Source: Castellaniella sp. MT123
GTDB taxonomy: Bacteria; Pseudomonadota; Gammaproteobacteria; Burkholderiales; Burkholderiaceae_B
Reading direction: 5' to 3'
Assembly (NCBI RefSeq): GCF_039614765.1
Contig: NZ_CP154879.1
Span: 1,240,001 to 1,304,000, forward strand
DNA: 64,000 nt
Made by a program: the position numbers and the translations under genes. Below, piece after piece: positions 56,192-63,981 of the stretch (positions within the stretch are counted from its first letter, which is position 1; every line of letters starts with the position of its first letter). The notes beneath the pieces were generated by a model that made no database searches, was not told the DNA's origin, and saw only the letters and a list, made by a program, of their open reading frames with translations.

Positions 56192-56600
56192 TGTATGTCC
56201 TAAATATAAAAGGGAAAAATATCCCCACCCAGACTATGGGTGATAGTGCGCTAGATAGCCAGCACTGTTACCAAATAGCACTCCTTTGATAGCGCTCGTG
56301 GCCTTCCGGGCGCGCCACATCCTCACCCCTCCGCAGACAGCACCTGACGGGTAAGAATCGTCGGCTTGCCTATCCCCTTTTTCGAGTACGTGCGCCACCC
56401 GGTGACTATCCGGGCGTCTCGTGCTGTCTGCCGAGGGCTGAACTCCTGAACCTACCAACACCGGACGGCCATGAACGGACGCGACGGTGCGGGACGACTG
56501 GTATTGGGCCGGAACCGCCCGCACATCAATCACCATGGCAGTGCCTGTGTTCACGGTTGAGGTAACCGTCAATAGTCTCTTTAAAAAGAACAATTAATCT
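56192..56600 (-). other. Long leader or unexplained region upstream of cspA
   Basis: About 400 bases without a convincing gene. Reading toward cspA it contains GCCCGG-ATAGTCA-CCGGG and GTGGC...GCCAC hairpins and GATATTTTTCCC close to the start. A 119-codon frame crosses it but looks non-protein-like. csp genes often have long structured 5' leaders that act as cold sensors; that role here is inference. TGATAGTGC (56241) and TGATAGCGC (56288) repeat motifs also seen near 55510-55530. Confidence 0.5.
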
Positions 56601-56614
56601 ATAAAAACGGTATT

Positions 56615-56630
56615 TATCATCAACATGATA
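56615..56630. promoter_or_regulatory. Inverted repeat upstream of the reductase operon, candidate operator
   Basis: TATCAT-CAAC-ATGATA, a perfect 6-bp inverted repeat in an AT-rich stretch 101 bases before the reductase start. No regulator gene is adjacent. Confidence 0.4.
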
Positions 56631-56730
56631 TCCAATAAAGTTGATCTCACGCCAGCACTGATTGACCAGCGTGTCGGCAACGGATCTCTGAGCACCCTGT
56701 TTCATCCACTCATTGGAAGGATTTTTCATC

Positions 56731-57363
56731 ATGAACATCACACTCATTGGCGCCGGCAACATGGGCGCGGGCTTCGTCAAACAACTGACCCAGGCGGGTC
56801 ACCAGGTACGGGTCACAGCGCGCCATCTGGAGAAGGCCCAGGCTTTGGCCGATGCCCATGCGGGTGCCACCGCGACGCCGGCGGATCAGGTGCTTGGTGA
56901 TTCGCAGGTCGTGATCGTCGCCACCGCCTTCGCTGATGCCGTGCCCGCGCTCAAGGCGTTGGGCTCGCTCGACGGCCGCATCGTCATCGACATCACCAAC
57001 CCGCTGACGGCCGACTTCATGGGTCTGACGCTGGGCCACGAAACCTCGGCCGCCGAAGAGATCGCCAAGGCACTGCCCGGCGTCCCGGTGGTCAAAGCCT
57101 TTAACACCCTGCTGGCCCAGGTGCTGGCCGAAGGCCCCACGTTTGCCGGGGGCCAGACCGCGCCTGTTTTCTATGCCGGTGACGATGAACGAGCCAAGCA
57201 AACCGTGCGCGCGCTGGCCGAGAGCATGGGCTTCGAGCCGGTGGATGCGGGCGGACTGAAGAACGCGCGCTATCTGGAGCCGCTGGCCGGCCTGAACATC
57301 TACTTTGCCTATGGCGCCGGTCATGGCACGCAGATCGCACCGACCTGGATCCGCCGCGCCTGA
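56731..57363 (+). CDS. NADPH-dependent reductase, F420-dependent-oxidoreductase-like
   Basis: Rossmann-fold protein of 210 residues from ATG 56731. MNITLIGAGNMGAGFVKQLT is the dinucleotide motif; VVIVATAFADAVPALKALG and VVKAFNTLLAQVLAEGP fit the NAD(P)-binding/F420-oxidoreductase family (NPNBD). In bacteria without F420 these act as NADPH-dependent reductases of uncertain substrate. GGAAGGA lies 11 bases before the start. It leads an operon with a dioxygenase and an esterase. Confidence 0.85.
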   Translation: MNITLIGAGNMGAGFVKQLTQAGHQVRVTARHLEKAQALADAHAGATATPADQVLGDSQVVIVATAFADAVPALKALGSLDGRIVIDITNPLTADFMGLTLGHETSAAEEIAKALPGVPVVKAFNTLLAQVLAEGPTFAGGQTAPVFYAGDDERAKQTVRALAESMGFEPVDAGGLKNARYLEPLAGLNIYFAYGAGHGTQIAPTWIRRA

Positions 57364-57379
57364 TCACGGAATCACCCAC

Positions 57380-58183
57380 ATGCCCCGTTCACCCTCGCTC
57401 TTCATTTCCCACGGCTCACCCATGTTTGCGCTGGAACCCGGCATTCTCGGGCCCCGTCTGCGCCAGCTGGGTGCTACGCTTCAGGGCATCGCCGCCATCC
57501 TGGTGGTATCGCCCCACTGGCAGACATCAGGCTTGCGTGTGACGGGTGCCGAGCGGCAAACGGCCATTCATGACTTTGGCGGATTCCCGGCACCGTTGTA
57601 CGCGCTCGAGTATGCGCCACCTGGCGCACCCGCGCTTGCGCAGGGAATCGTCGAGCTGCTCGACCATGCCGGCCTGCCCGCCACCGTGGACGTGTCGCGC
57701 GGGCTGGATCACGGCGCCTGGGTGCCCTTGCGTTACCTGAAGCCGGATGCCGATATTCCGGTGATACAGGTCTCCATGCCGCGCGGCATGGATGCTGAAG
57801 GTGCATTACGGCTGGGACGGATGCTGGCCCCACTGCGCGACCACAATGTGCTCATTGTGGGATCGGGAAGCCTGACGCACAACCTCTACGAATTTCGCCG
57901 CCACATCAAAGACCCCCAGTATGCTCAGGAATTCGCGGACTGGGTGGCATCGGCCCTGGCGCGGCACGACGACGATACGCTGATCGGCTACCGCGCACGC
58001 GCACCCCACGCATCGCGGGCTCACCCGACCGAAGAGCACTACCTGCCTCTGTTGGTGGCGCTGGGCACCAGCACATCGAACGAGTCCCGCACCCGCATCG
58101 TGGGCGGCATGACCGACGGCGTGTTGTCGATGGACAGCTTTGGCTTCGGCCTGAATCTTGAACAACAGCAGGAGGCTGCATGA
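57380..58183 (+). CDS. DODA-type extradiol ring-cleavage dioxygenase (YgiD-like)
   Basis: Class III (LigB-fold) dioxygenase of 267 residues that opens catecholic rings; YgiD is the E. coli relative with 4,5-DOPA activity. Metal-ligand candidates are His11 (FISHGSP), His45 (SPHWQT), His166 (SGSLTHNL) and His219 (EEHYLPLL). HDFGGFPAPLYALEY is another family block. It is coupled to the next gene by an ATGA overlap. Substrate is unknown. Confidence 0.9.
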   Translation: MPRSPSLFISHGSPMFALEPGILGPRLRQLGATLQGIAAILVVSPHWQTSGLRVTGAERQTAIHDFGGFPAPLYALEYAPPGAPALAQGIVELLDHAGLPATVDVSRGLDHGAWVPLRYLKPDADIPVIQVSMPRGMDAEGALRLGRMLAPLRDHNVLIVGSGSLTHNLYEFRRHIKDPQYAQEFADWVASALARHDDDTLIGYRARAPHASRAHPTEEHYLPLLVALGTSTSNESRTRIVGGMTDGVLSMDSFGFGLNLEQQQEAA

Positions 58184-58863
58184 ACGATAGAACCTGGTCC
58201 GCGCTGCGCACCGATCGCACGCTCGCATTCCACACCAGTCACCCCGAGGGTCCAGCGCAGAGGCTGCTGATTCTACTGCATGGTGTCGGAGGCAACGAGA
58301 CCAACCTCGCACCGCTTGCCGAGGCAATGCCTGCGGACACACTCATTGCCCTGGCCCGAGCGCCCTTGACCCTCGGAGCGGGTCAATATGCCTGGTTCCA
58401 GGTGTCCTTTGGACCGCAAGGCCCACGCCCGGATCTGATTGCAGCTGAGAACAGCCGCCAGCAGATCGCCCAGTTCATCGCCGAACTGCAAGACGAGTAC
58501 ACCGTGTCGCCGGCCAGCACCGTGGTGGCCGGTTTCAGCCAGGGCGGAATCATGAGCGCCAGCGTTGGGCTGACCCGCCCCGAACTGGTCGCGGGCTTCG
58601 GTATCCTTGCCGGGCGCATTCTCCCCGAGTTGGAGCCGCAACTGGCGGAGCGCGCCGCACTGGCCAGGATTCGGGCATTCATCGGGCATGGCCGAAGCGA
58701 TACCAAGCTGCCGGTGGATTGGGCACATCGGGCCGACGCCTGGCTCTCGAACCTGGGCATCCCGCACGAAACGCATTTGTACCCAGGAGATCATGGCATC
58801 TCGCCGGCCATGTACAAAGACTTCGCGTCCTGGTTCATAGCGCTGACCAGCCAGGAAAAGTGA
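58180..58863 (+). CDS. Alpha/beta-hydrolase, phospholipase/carboxylesterase family
   Basis: Predicted carboxylesterase of 227 residues. LLILLHGVGGNETNLAPLAE carries the oxyanion site; the nucleophile elbow is GFSQGG (Ser120), and GHGRSDTKLPVDWAHRAD and YPGDHGIS supply the Asp and His. The layout resembles MhqD of Bacillus, which works in quinone stress. It is last in the operon; a long hairpin lies 57 bases later. Confidence 0.88.
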   Translation: MNDRTWSALRTDRTLAFHTSHPEGPAQRLLILLHGVGGNETNLAPLAEAMPADTLIALARAPLTLGAGQYAWFQVSFGPQGPRPDLIAAENSRQQIAQFIAELQDEYTVSPASTVVAGFSQGGIMSASVGLTRPELVAGFGILAGRILPELEPQLAERAALARIRAFIGHGRSDTKLPVDWAHRADAWLSNLGIPHETHLYPGDHGISPAMYKDFASWFIALTSQEK

Positions 58864-58920
58864 GAATCTCACGCGCACTCAGGGCTGCTGGGCGAATCCA
58901 GCCTCAGCCGCTTCATGCCC

Positions 58921-58953
58921 AGTTGACGGCCGGGCGTTGCACGGCCGTCAACT
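58921..58953. terminator. Long hairpin between convergent esterase and USP genes
   Basis: Perfect 11-bp stem AGTTGACGGCC / GGCCGTCAACT with an 11-base loop, 2 bases from the end of the USP gene. There is no T-tract on either strand, so termination would be factor-assisted or it only protects mRNA ends. Confidence 0.5.
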
Positions 58954-58955
58954 GA

Positions 58956-59780
58956 TCAAGGCAAGCGCATCAGGATCGGCACACCGGCCTTGCGCAGACA
59001 ACCCGCCGTCACACTGCCCAGCAAAGCCGCCTCAAGCGCGTCCTTGCGCCGCGTGACCATCGCCAGGATGACGTCGCCACGGCGAACCACATGATCGGTG
59101 ATCGCCATCACCGGATCGCCGTGCAACACTTCCCAATCGATGCGCACACCGTGCCGTTTGGCCAGATCCGTTGCCATGGAGTGGACATAGCCGGATTCGA
59201 GCGCCGGCATTTCACTGCCGGCCGCCTCGCCGACCTCGGCGGCACTGACGGACTGAACCGCGCTGACGACCTCCAGATCGGCATCGATCCAACGGGCAAA
59301 CTCGGCCGCGTCACTGGCCATCGCCTCGGGCAGCGAACCGCCATCCAGGGGCAGCACCACACTGCGCAGCTTTACTGGGGCGCGGCCCTGCGTCCTGGCC
59401 CCAGTCGGGTGATACACGAGCACCGGACCGCCGACACCGCGCACGACACGTTGCGCCACACTGCCCAACACGAGTTCCATCAGCCCGGAACGCCCGCGCG
59501 AAGTCATCGCCAACAGGGTCGAAGGCTGGCGGCCGGCCTCTCTGAGGATCGCCTGGGCCGCATCGCCGGTGTCCACCAGGGACAATCCGTGGGCTCCGTG
59601 GGTGGACGCGATCGAGTCGATGTAATCCCTGGCATCCTCCTCGTCGGAGGCCTTGTCGGCGACACGCAACAGCACCAGCTCCGTCCCGTGAACGGCCGCC
59701 AGGCCAGCCGCGTAAGGAATGATTTCCTCCGAGAACGGCGAACCATCGAGCGGCACGAGAATACGTTTGTACATAGTCAT
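58956..59780 (-). CDS. Tandem universal stress protein
   Basis: Two UspA domains in one chain of 274 residues from ATG 59778-59780 (MTMYKRILVPLDGSPFSEEI). Domain 1 ends with LAMTSRGRSGLMELVLGSVA, close to the GxxGRxG-x9-GS ATP-binding motif. Domain 2 begins LRSVVLPLDGGSLPEAMASD and ends in ILAMVTRRKDALEAALLGSV, in which the Gly-rich ATP motif is degraded. Tandem USPs are often induced by oxygen limitation or starvation. It is divergent from the LOG gene. Confidence 0.92.
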   Translation of the reverse strand: MTMYKRILVPLDGSPFSEEIIPYAAGLAAVHGTELVLLRVADKASDEEDARDYIDSIASTHGAHGLSLVDTGDAAQAILREAGRQPSTLLAMTSRGRSGLMELVLGSVAQRVVRGVGGPVLVYHPTGARTQGRAPVKLRSVVLPLDGGSLPEAMASDAAEFARWIDADLEVVSAVQSVSAAEVGEAAGSEMPALESGYVHSMATDLAKRHGVRIDWEVLHGDPVMAITDHVVRRGDVILAMVTRRKDALEAALLGSVTAGCLRKAGVPILMRLP

Positions 59781-59953
59781 CACTCCAGAAGGGGTTCTCC
59801 AGGGCACTGCTCAGCCTTTCAAGGCGATCTCAGTATAGGGTCCGCCAAACGCAATCGCCATAGGGGACTGCGCACGGATGTTTGCGCAAAAGCAATCTAA
59901 GGCAAGAAATATTCGCGGTCCCGGCCGTGCGCAGCCTGGCTGGCCGGTCCGGA

Positions 59954-59982
59954 TTGACGGCCCGTCGCGCGATTAGCATAAT
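59954..59982 (+). promoter_or_regulatory. Sigma-70 promoter for the LOG gene
   Basis: TTGACG and CATAAT (5/6 each) with a 17-base spacer. The predicted start falls about 22 bases before a small leader frame (60012) and about 105 bases before the LOG gene. Confidence 0.65.
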
Positions 59983-60011
59983 CGGCCGAGAGCCCCCTAC
60001 GAGAGATGGAC

Positions 60012-60098
60012 ATGGACAACCGCCCCGCCGCGCTGATCGAAACACCCGGACCATGCAATGTGAACACCCTGTCCAGCGTCATGGCAGGGCCGCGATGA
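60012..60098 (+). CDS. Possible 28-residue leader ORF coupled to the LOG gene
   Basis: ATG 60012 to TGA 60098 encodes 28 residues (MDNRPAALIETPGPCNVNTL...). GAGAG lies a few bases upstream, and its TGA overlaps the ATG of the next gene (ATGA). Sequence is not recognised. It may be translated to couple expression of the LOG gene or may be chance; the promoter position supports it being on the transcript. Confidence 0.3.
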   Translation: MDNRPAALIETPGPCNVNTLSSVMAGPR

Positions 60099-60955
60099 CG
60101 CTGCCTCCAGACCTCGCCAAACGCCTGCGGGCCATCCAGGAATCCCCCAGCTACCGGTTGGCGCAGGAAGACGTCGAACTGCTCGGGGAAAAAGACCTGC
60201 GGCCGCTGCGGCTTCAACTCGAACTGCTCAAACCCGAACGCGTCCTGCTCGAGCAAGGCGTGGGTTCGACGATCGTGGTGTTCGGCAGCGCGCGCGTGAC
60301 CGATGTCGAGACCGCCCATGCACGGCTTGCCGCACTGCAGAAAACAACCACGGCCTCGGCAGGCGCGGACACACGCCGCGAACTGGCGCTTGCCCGCCGC
60401 CGGGTCGAACAGGCTCGCTACTACGAGCAGGCACGCCGCTTCGCCCAACTGATCTCATGCCGCTTCCAGAAGGAGGAACGCTGCGATTTCGTGGTCGTGA
60501 CCGGAGGTGGACCCGGGATCATGGAAGCCGCCAATCGCGGGGCCTTCGAGGTCGGTGCACGATCGATCGGGTTCAACGTCAACCTGCCTCACGAACAGGA
60601 ACCCAATCCTTACATCAGCCCGGAACTGGCATTTCGCTGCCATTATTTCGCCTTGCGCAAGATGCACTTCCTGTTGCATGCGCGCGGCCTGGTCGCCTTT
60701 CCCGGCGGCTACGGCACATTGGACGAGCTGTTCGAGGTGCTGACCCTGATCCAGACCCGCAAGATGGAGCCGATCCCTGTGGTGCTGGTCGGACGGGATT
60801 TCTGGCGCCGGACCATCGACTTCGACTATCTGGTGGACGAGGGCTATATCGCGCCGACCGACGTTGACCTGTTCACCTGCGTCGACGAAGCCGAGGAAAT
60901 CATGGCCGCGCTGGAACGCTTCCATGCGGGTCGGATACCTGCCGACGTACCATGA
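60095..60955 (+). CDS. LOG-family protein (TIGR00730-like Rossmann fold)
   Basis: Predicted nucleotide 5'-monophosphate phosphoribohydrolase-like protein, 286 residues from ATG 60095 behind AGGG. The family motifs GGGPGIMEAANRGA (138-150) and PGGYGTLDE (203-211) are intact. An N-terminal extension of ~90 residues, plus a helical insert, makes it longer than short LOG proteins (about 190). Members release nucleobases from nucleotides (cytokinin activation in plants) or act as PpnN-type stress enzymes. Annotation as lysine decarboxylase would be wrong. Confidence 0.88.
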   Translation: MTLPPDLAKRLRAIQESPSYRLAQEDVELLGEKDLRPLRLQLELLKPERVLLEQGVGSTIVVFGSARVTDVETAHARLAALQKTTTASAGADTRRELALARRRVEQARYYEQARRFAQLISCRFQKEERCDFVVVTGGGPGIMEAANRGAFEVGARSIGFNVNLPHEQEPNPYISPELAFRCHYFALRKMHFLLHARGLVAFPGGYGTLDELFEVLTLIQTRKMEPIPVVLVGRDFWRRTIDFDYLVDEGYIAPTDVDLFTCVDEAEEIMAALERFHAGRIPADVP

Positions 60956-60986
60956 CGCGTAGCGGGCAGAATTTTTCCGCTGGGAA

Positions 60987-62348
60987 TCACAGCGGACACA
61001 CCTGATCCTGACGCGGCACGATCGCATCCCAGCCGAGCTCGCGCCGGATCCGCACGCGCAGCGCCTCGGATGCGTCCGGTTCCCCGTGGACGATGAATAC
61101 CCGGCGCGGCCGCCGCTGAAAGCCGGCCAGCCAGCGCATGAGGTCATTGCTGTCCGCATGCGCCGACAGCGTTGGCAACTCGGTGACCTCGGCGTTCACG
61201 GGAATCCATTGACCATGAATGCGCGTCTCGCGGGCACCACCGACGAGCAATTTGCGGCCGCGCGTGCCAGCCGCCTGGAAGCCGGAAAACAACAGCGTGT
61301 TGCGATGATCGGGCGCGAACGCCGCGATATGGTGCAGCACTCGCCCACCGGTCGCCATGCCGCTGGCGGAAATGATCACTTTGGGGTACGGATTGGCCGA
61401 CAGCGCCTTGGATTCCTGGACATCGCGGACGCAGTGCACCGCGTCGCAGGCCGCCTCATAATCGTGAGGCGGCAGCCGATGGTCGTCCGGGTAGGCGCGC
61501 ATCAGGTCGCTGGCGCTGGTCGCCATCGGGCTGTCCAGGTAGATCGGCACGTTGCGCAGCCGGCCGGCGCGGCGCAGCAGCCACATTCCGTAGATCAGCA
61601 ATTGGGCACGCCCGACCGCGAAAGCGGGCACCACCACCGTGCCCCCACGCTTTACCGTGCGCTCGATCACCTCACCCAACGCCTGCATGGGATCGCCGGG
61701 CTCATGCAGACGATCGCCATAGGTGGACTCGATCACCACATAATCCGCGTCGGGCACAGGATCCGGATCATGCATCACGAGGTCGTTGTAGCGGCCCAGG
61801 TCGCCCGAAAATGCGATGCGTACGCCACCGATATCCACCTGGGCGGTCGTCGCCCCCAGGATATGGCCCGCACGACGCAGCAGCAACGATGCCTCGCCCG
61901 GCAGCGCCTGCTGGTGATACAGCGGCACAGAGTGGAACAACCTGATCGCGCGCTCGGCATCGGCCGACCCATACAGCGGCAACGCCGGCTCGTGTTTGCT
62001 GAAGCCCTTGCGGTTGGCGAAGTCGGCATCCTTTTCCTGCAAAAAGGCGCTGTCGCGCAATATCAGGGCGGCAACGTCCCGGGTAGCCGCCGTGGCATGG
62101 ATCCGGCCACGAAAGCCATCACGCGCCAGGCGCGGCAGGTATCCGCAATGGTCCAGGTGCGCGTGCGTCAGCACCACCGCGTCGACCGACTGCGGCTCGA
62201 CGGGCAGACGCTGCCAATTCAGTTCGCGCAGGTTTGCCAGGCCCTGAAACAGGCCGCAGTCGACCATGATGCGAGTATCGCCATGAGTCAGCAGGTGCTT
62301 CGAGCCCGTGACAGTGCCTGCGGCACCCAAAAAGGTCAAAGATGGCAT
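60987..62348 (-). CDS. Beta-CASP metallo-beta-lactamase, RNase-like
   Basis: Zn-dependent nuclease-fold protein of 453 residues. The metal motif HAHLDH is at 62-67; SGDLGRYNDLV, STYGDRLHEPGD and the beta-CASP insert DSPMATSASDLMRAYPDD follow. Then come SASGMATGGRVLHHI, LSAHADSNDLMRWL and the C-terminal VHGEPDASEALRVRI. This is the CPSF73/RNase-J-like architecture of bacterial YsdC-type proteins, suggesting RNA processing. It is followed by the RNA-binding hslR gene on the same strand order (hslR upstream, 3-base gap). Confidence 0.92.
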   Translation of the reverse strand: MPSLTFLGAAGTVTGSKHLLTHGDTRIMVDCGLFQGLANLRELNWQRLPVEPQSVDAVVLTHAHLDHCGYLPRLARDGFRGRIHATAATRDVAALILRDSAFLQEKDADFANRKGFSKHEPALPLYGSADAERAIRLFHSVPLYHQQALPGEASLLLRRAGHILGATTAQVDIGGVRIAFSGDLGRYNDLVMHDPDPVPDADYVVIESTYGDRLHEPGDPMQALGEVIERTVKRGGTVVVPAFAVGRAQLLIYGMWLLRRAGRLRNVPIYLDSPMATSASDLMRAYPDDHRLPPHDYEAACDAVHCVRDVQESKALSANPYPKVIISASGMATGGRVLHHIAAFAPDHRNTLLFSGFQAAGTRGRKLLVGGARETRIHGQWIPVNAEVTELPTLSAHADSNDLMRWLAGFQRRPRRVFIVHGEPDASEALRVRIRRELGWDAIVPRQDQVCPL

Positions 62349-62351
62349 GGC

Positions 62352-62735
62352 CTACCGCCCCCGAATCTGATCGATCAGCCGCCGGTCGCGCTTGGTCGGC
62401 CGGCCGGCAGCCAGATCCAGCGCCGGTTCCGGCGCCAGGCGGCGCTGCTCGGCAGCCCGCGCACGCGCCGCCGTGCTGTCGGCCGTTTCCTGATACAACA
62501 GGGCTGCCTGGGGCGCGGGGCCACGCGCGCCGCTAAGCGCCCGTACCTCGACCTCGATGTCGAAACCGGGTTTGCGCACCCGGATCCGGTCACCCACACC
62601 GACTTCGCGCGCCGGTTTGGCGACGAGCTGCTCGTTGATCTGAACACGCCCCGCCGCGACTTCATGCGCAGCCAGACTGCGGGTCTTGTAAAAACGCGCG
62701 GCCCATAGCCATTTGTCGAGTCGAAGCTTGTCCAT
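62352..62735 (-). CDS. hslR: Ribosome-associated heat shock protein Hsp15 (S4 domain)
   Basis: RNA-binding protein of 127 residues that in E. coli recycles stalled 50S-nascent chain complexes. The S4 fold is seen as KLRLDKWLWAARFYKTRSLA and VAAGRVQINEQLVAKPAREV. The basic C-terminus (RPTKRDRRLIDQIRGR) is typical. It ends 3 bases before the MBL gene, suggesting coexpression. Confidence 0.92.
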   Translation of the reverse strand: MDKLRLDKWLWAARFYKTRSLAAHEVAAGRVQINEQLVAKPAREVGVGDRIRVRKPGFDIEVEVRALSGARGPAPQAALLYQETADSTAARARAAEQRRLAPEPALDLAAGRPTKRDRRLIDQIRGR

Positions 62736-62747
62736 CCAGTCATTTCC

Positions 62748-62954
62748 TCAGTGATGCTGCCAGAACGTCCCGTGCACATAGGTCGGCGTTTCCGCGTAGG
62801 GGGCCGGCGGTTGCCACAGCACGGCCACATACCAGGTCGACCACGCCACAATGATAAGCGACAACACCCAAAGCCACACCGGAATGGGTGATGGGGATTC
62901 GGCGCGGCGCGTGCCCGAACTCTTGGCAGCGATGCACAGGGCCAGCCCGATCAT
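62748..62954 (-). CDS. Small single-pass membrane protein, possibly the 3' part of a frameshifted gene
   Basis: 68 residues from ATG 62952-62954. One strong membrane helix (WLWVLSLIIVAWSTWYVAVL) is followed by a Pro/Tyr/His-rich tail ending in HGTFWQHH. The open frame extends upstream without a start codon and reads NDTFYAWASPAM, which looks protein-like. The gene may therefore begin at 63075 and be interrupted by a one-base change near 62985. It is 12 bases upstream of hslR. Function is unknown. Confidence 0.6.
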   Translation of the reverse strand: MIGLALCIAAKSSGTRRAESPSPIPVWLWVLSLIIVAWSTWYVAVLWQPPAPYAETPTYVHGTFWQHH

Positions 62955-62982
62955 CGCCGGGCTGGCCCAGGCGTAAAAAGTG

Positions 62983-63075
62983 TCATTCGTGTGGATCGGT
63001 CGAAGACGCCCAAGTCAGTTCCGCATCGGCCTGTTCCTGTCCCGCGGGTCGTGAAACGATTGCGACATTGTCCAT
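62983..63075 (-). CDS. 30-residue ORF with strong RBS, likely 5' part of the membrane protein gene
   Basis: ATG 63073-63075 is preceded by AAGGAGGTGGGAC, among the best ribosome sites in the window. The frame encodes 30 residues (MDNVAIVSRPAGQEQADAEL...TDPHE) and stops at 62983. Skipping one base near the end joins it to the next frame (…DPH-NDTFYAWASP…). Either a frameshift, a coupled leader peptide, or a sequencing error. Confidence 0.45.
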   Translation of the reverse strand: MDNVAIVSRPAGQEQADAELTWASSTDPHE

Positions 63076-63165
63076 GTCCCACCTCCTTCACTTCCCCCTG
63101 CGGTCAGCGTACGCTGGAATGGTGTCGTACTCCTGAATCCCAGCACTGCGAACGTAGTCAAGATC

Positions 63166-63723
63166 ATGCCCAGCCTGCCCACTCTCTACACCATTGGCCA
63201 TTCCACCCACAATCTGGCCACCTTCGCCGGACTACTGACCGGGGCGGGCATCGAGCTGCTGGCGGACATCCGCACCGTGCCACGCTCGCGAACCAATCCG
63301 CAGTTCAACCGGGACACGCTGCCAGAGGCATTGGCGGCATTCGGGATCGCCTACGAACACATGGCCGCCCTGGGCGGGCTGCGCGGCAAGTCCAAGACCG
63401 TGGCGCCGGGCGTCAACGGTTTCTGGGAGAACGACAGCTTCCACCATTACGCCGACTATGCGCTATCGGACGATTTCCGCCAGGGGCTGGAAGCGCTGAT
63501 CGCCCAGGCGCGGGCCCGACGCTGCGCTGTCATGTGCTCCGAGGCTGTCTGGTGGCGCTGTCACCGGCGCATCGTCGCCGATCATCTGATCGCGCGCGGC
63601 ATCCCCGTGTTCCACATCATGGGGCCCGGGCACATCGACGCGGCCAGCCTGACGCATGGGGCAGTCATCCGGCCCGACGGCACCGTGGTCTACCCGCCCG
63701 CTGGTTCGCAGGCGCCGGGCTGA
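63166..63723 (+). CDS. DUF488 family protein
   Basis: 185-residue cytoplasmic protein. YTIGHSTHNLATFAGLL at the start, LLADIRTVPRSRTNPQFN, and CAVMCSEAVWWRCHRRIVAD with the conserved Cys and His pairs define the DUF488 family. The biochemical role is unknown; relatives are frequent near stress and DNA/RNA genes. It is divergent from the small membrane protein. Confidence 0.88.
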   Translation: MPSLPTLYTIGHSTHNLATFAGLLTGAGIELLADIRTVPRSRTNPQFNRDTLPEALAAFGIAYEHMAALGGLRGKSKTVAPGVNGFWENDSFHHYADYALSDDFRQGLEALIAQARARRCAVMCSEAVWWRCHRRIVADHLIARGIPVFHIMGPGHIDAASLTHGAVIRPDGTVVYPPAGSQAPG

Positions 63724-63981
63724 CCTGCCCAGCGCGACACCACGGATCGATGCCATCGACAAAACCACCCCTCTCGCTGTCCCCGAAACGCCAGCCACTG
63801 CGCCAGCTTCCATGGGCCTGGCACCGCTCGCTTTCAGGCCCTGCGTTCAGTCAGCCGTCAACGTCGTAAATGTTGGTATCCATGGAGAACCATTCCACGC
63901 CGCCATGATCTGAGCATCAGGTGGATCACAAACCACTCGTTGGGATGCAAGTGTGCCCCGACATTCTCTGGAGTTCTTGTC
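63724..63981. other. Intergenic stretch, nothing recognised
   Basis: 258 bases between DUF488 and a probable gene start at the right edge. Short frames here are not protein-like. No hairpin terminator or tRNA was found. Confidence 0.5.

Noticed and set aside
56234-56593. A 119-codon minus-strand frame upstream of cspA.
   Set aside because: No domain, odd composition, poor start context; it more likely reflects a structured leader than a protein, and is described as such.
60095-60955. Lysine decarboxylase annotation for the LOG protein.
   Set aside because: The PGGxGTxxE motif defines LOG phosphoribohydrolases; the lysine decarboxylase label is a historical misnomer for this family.
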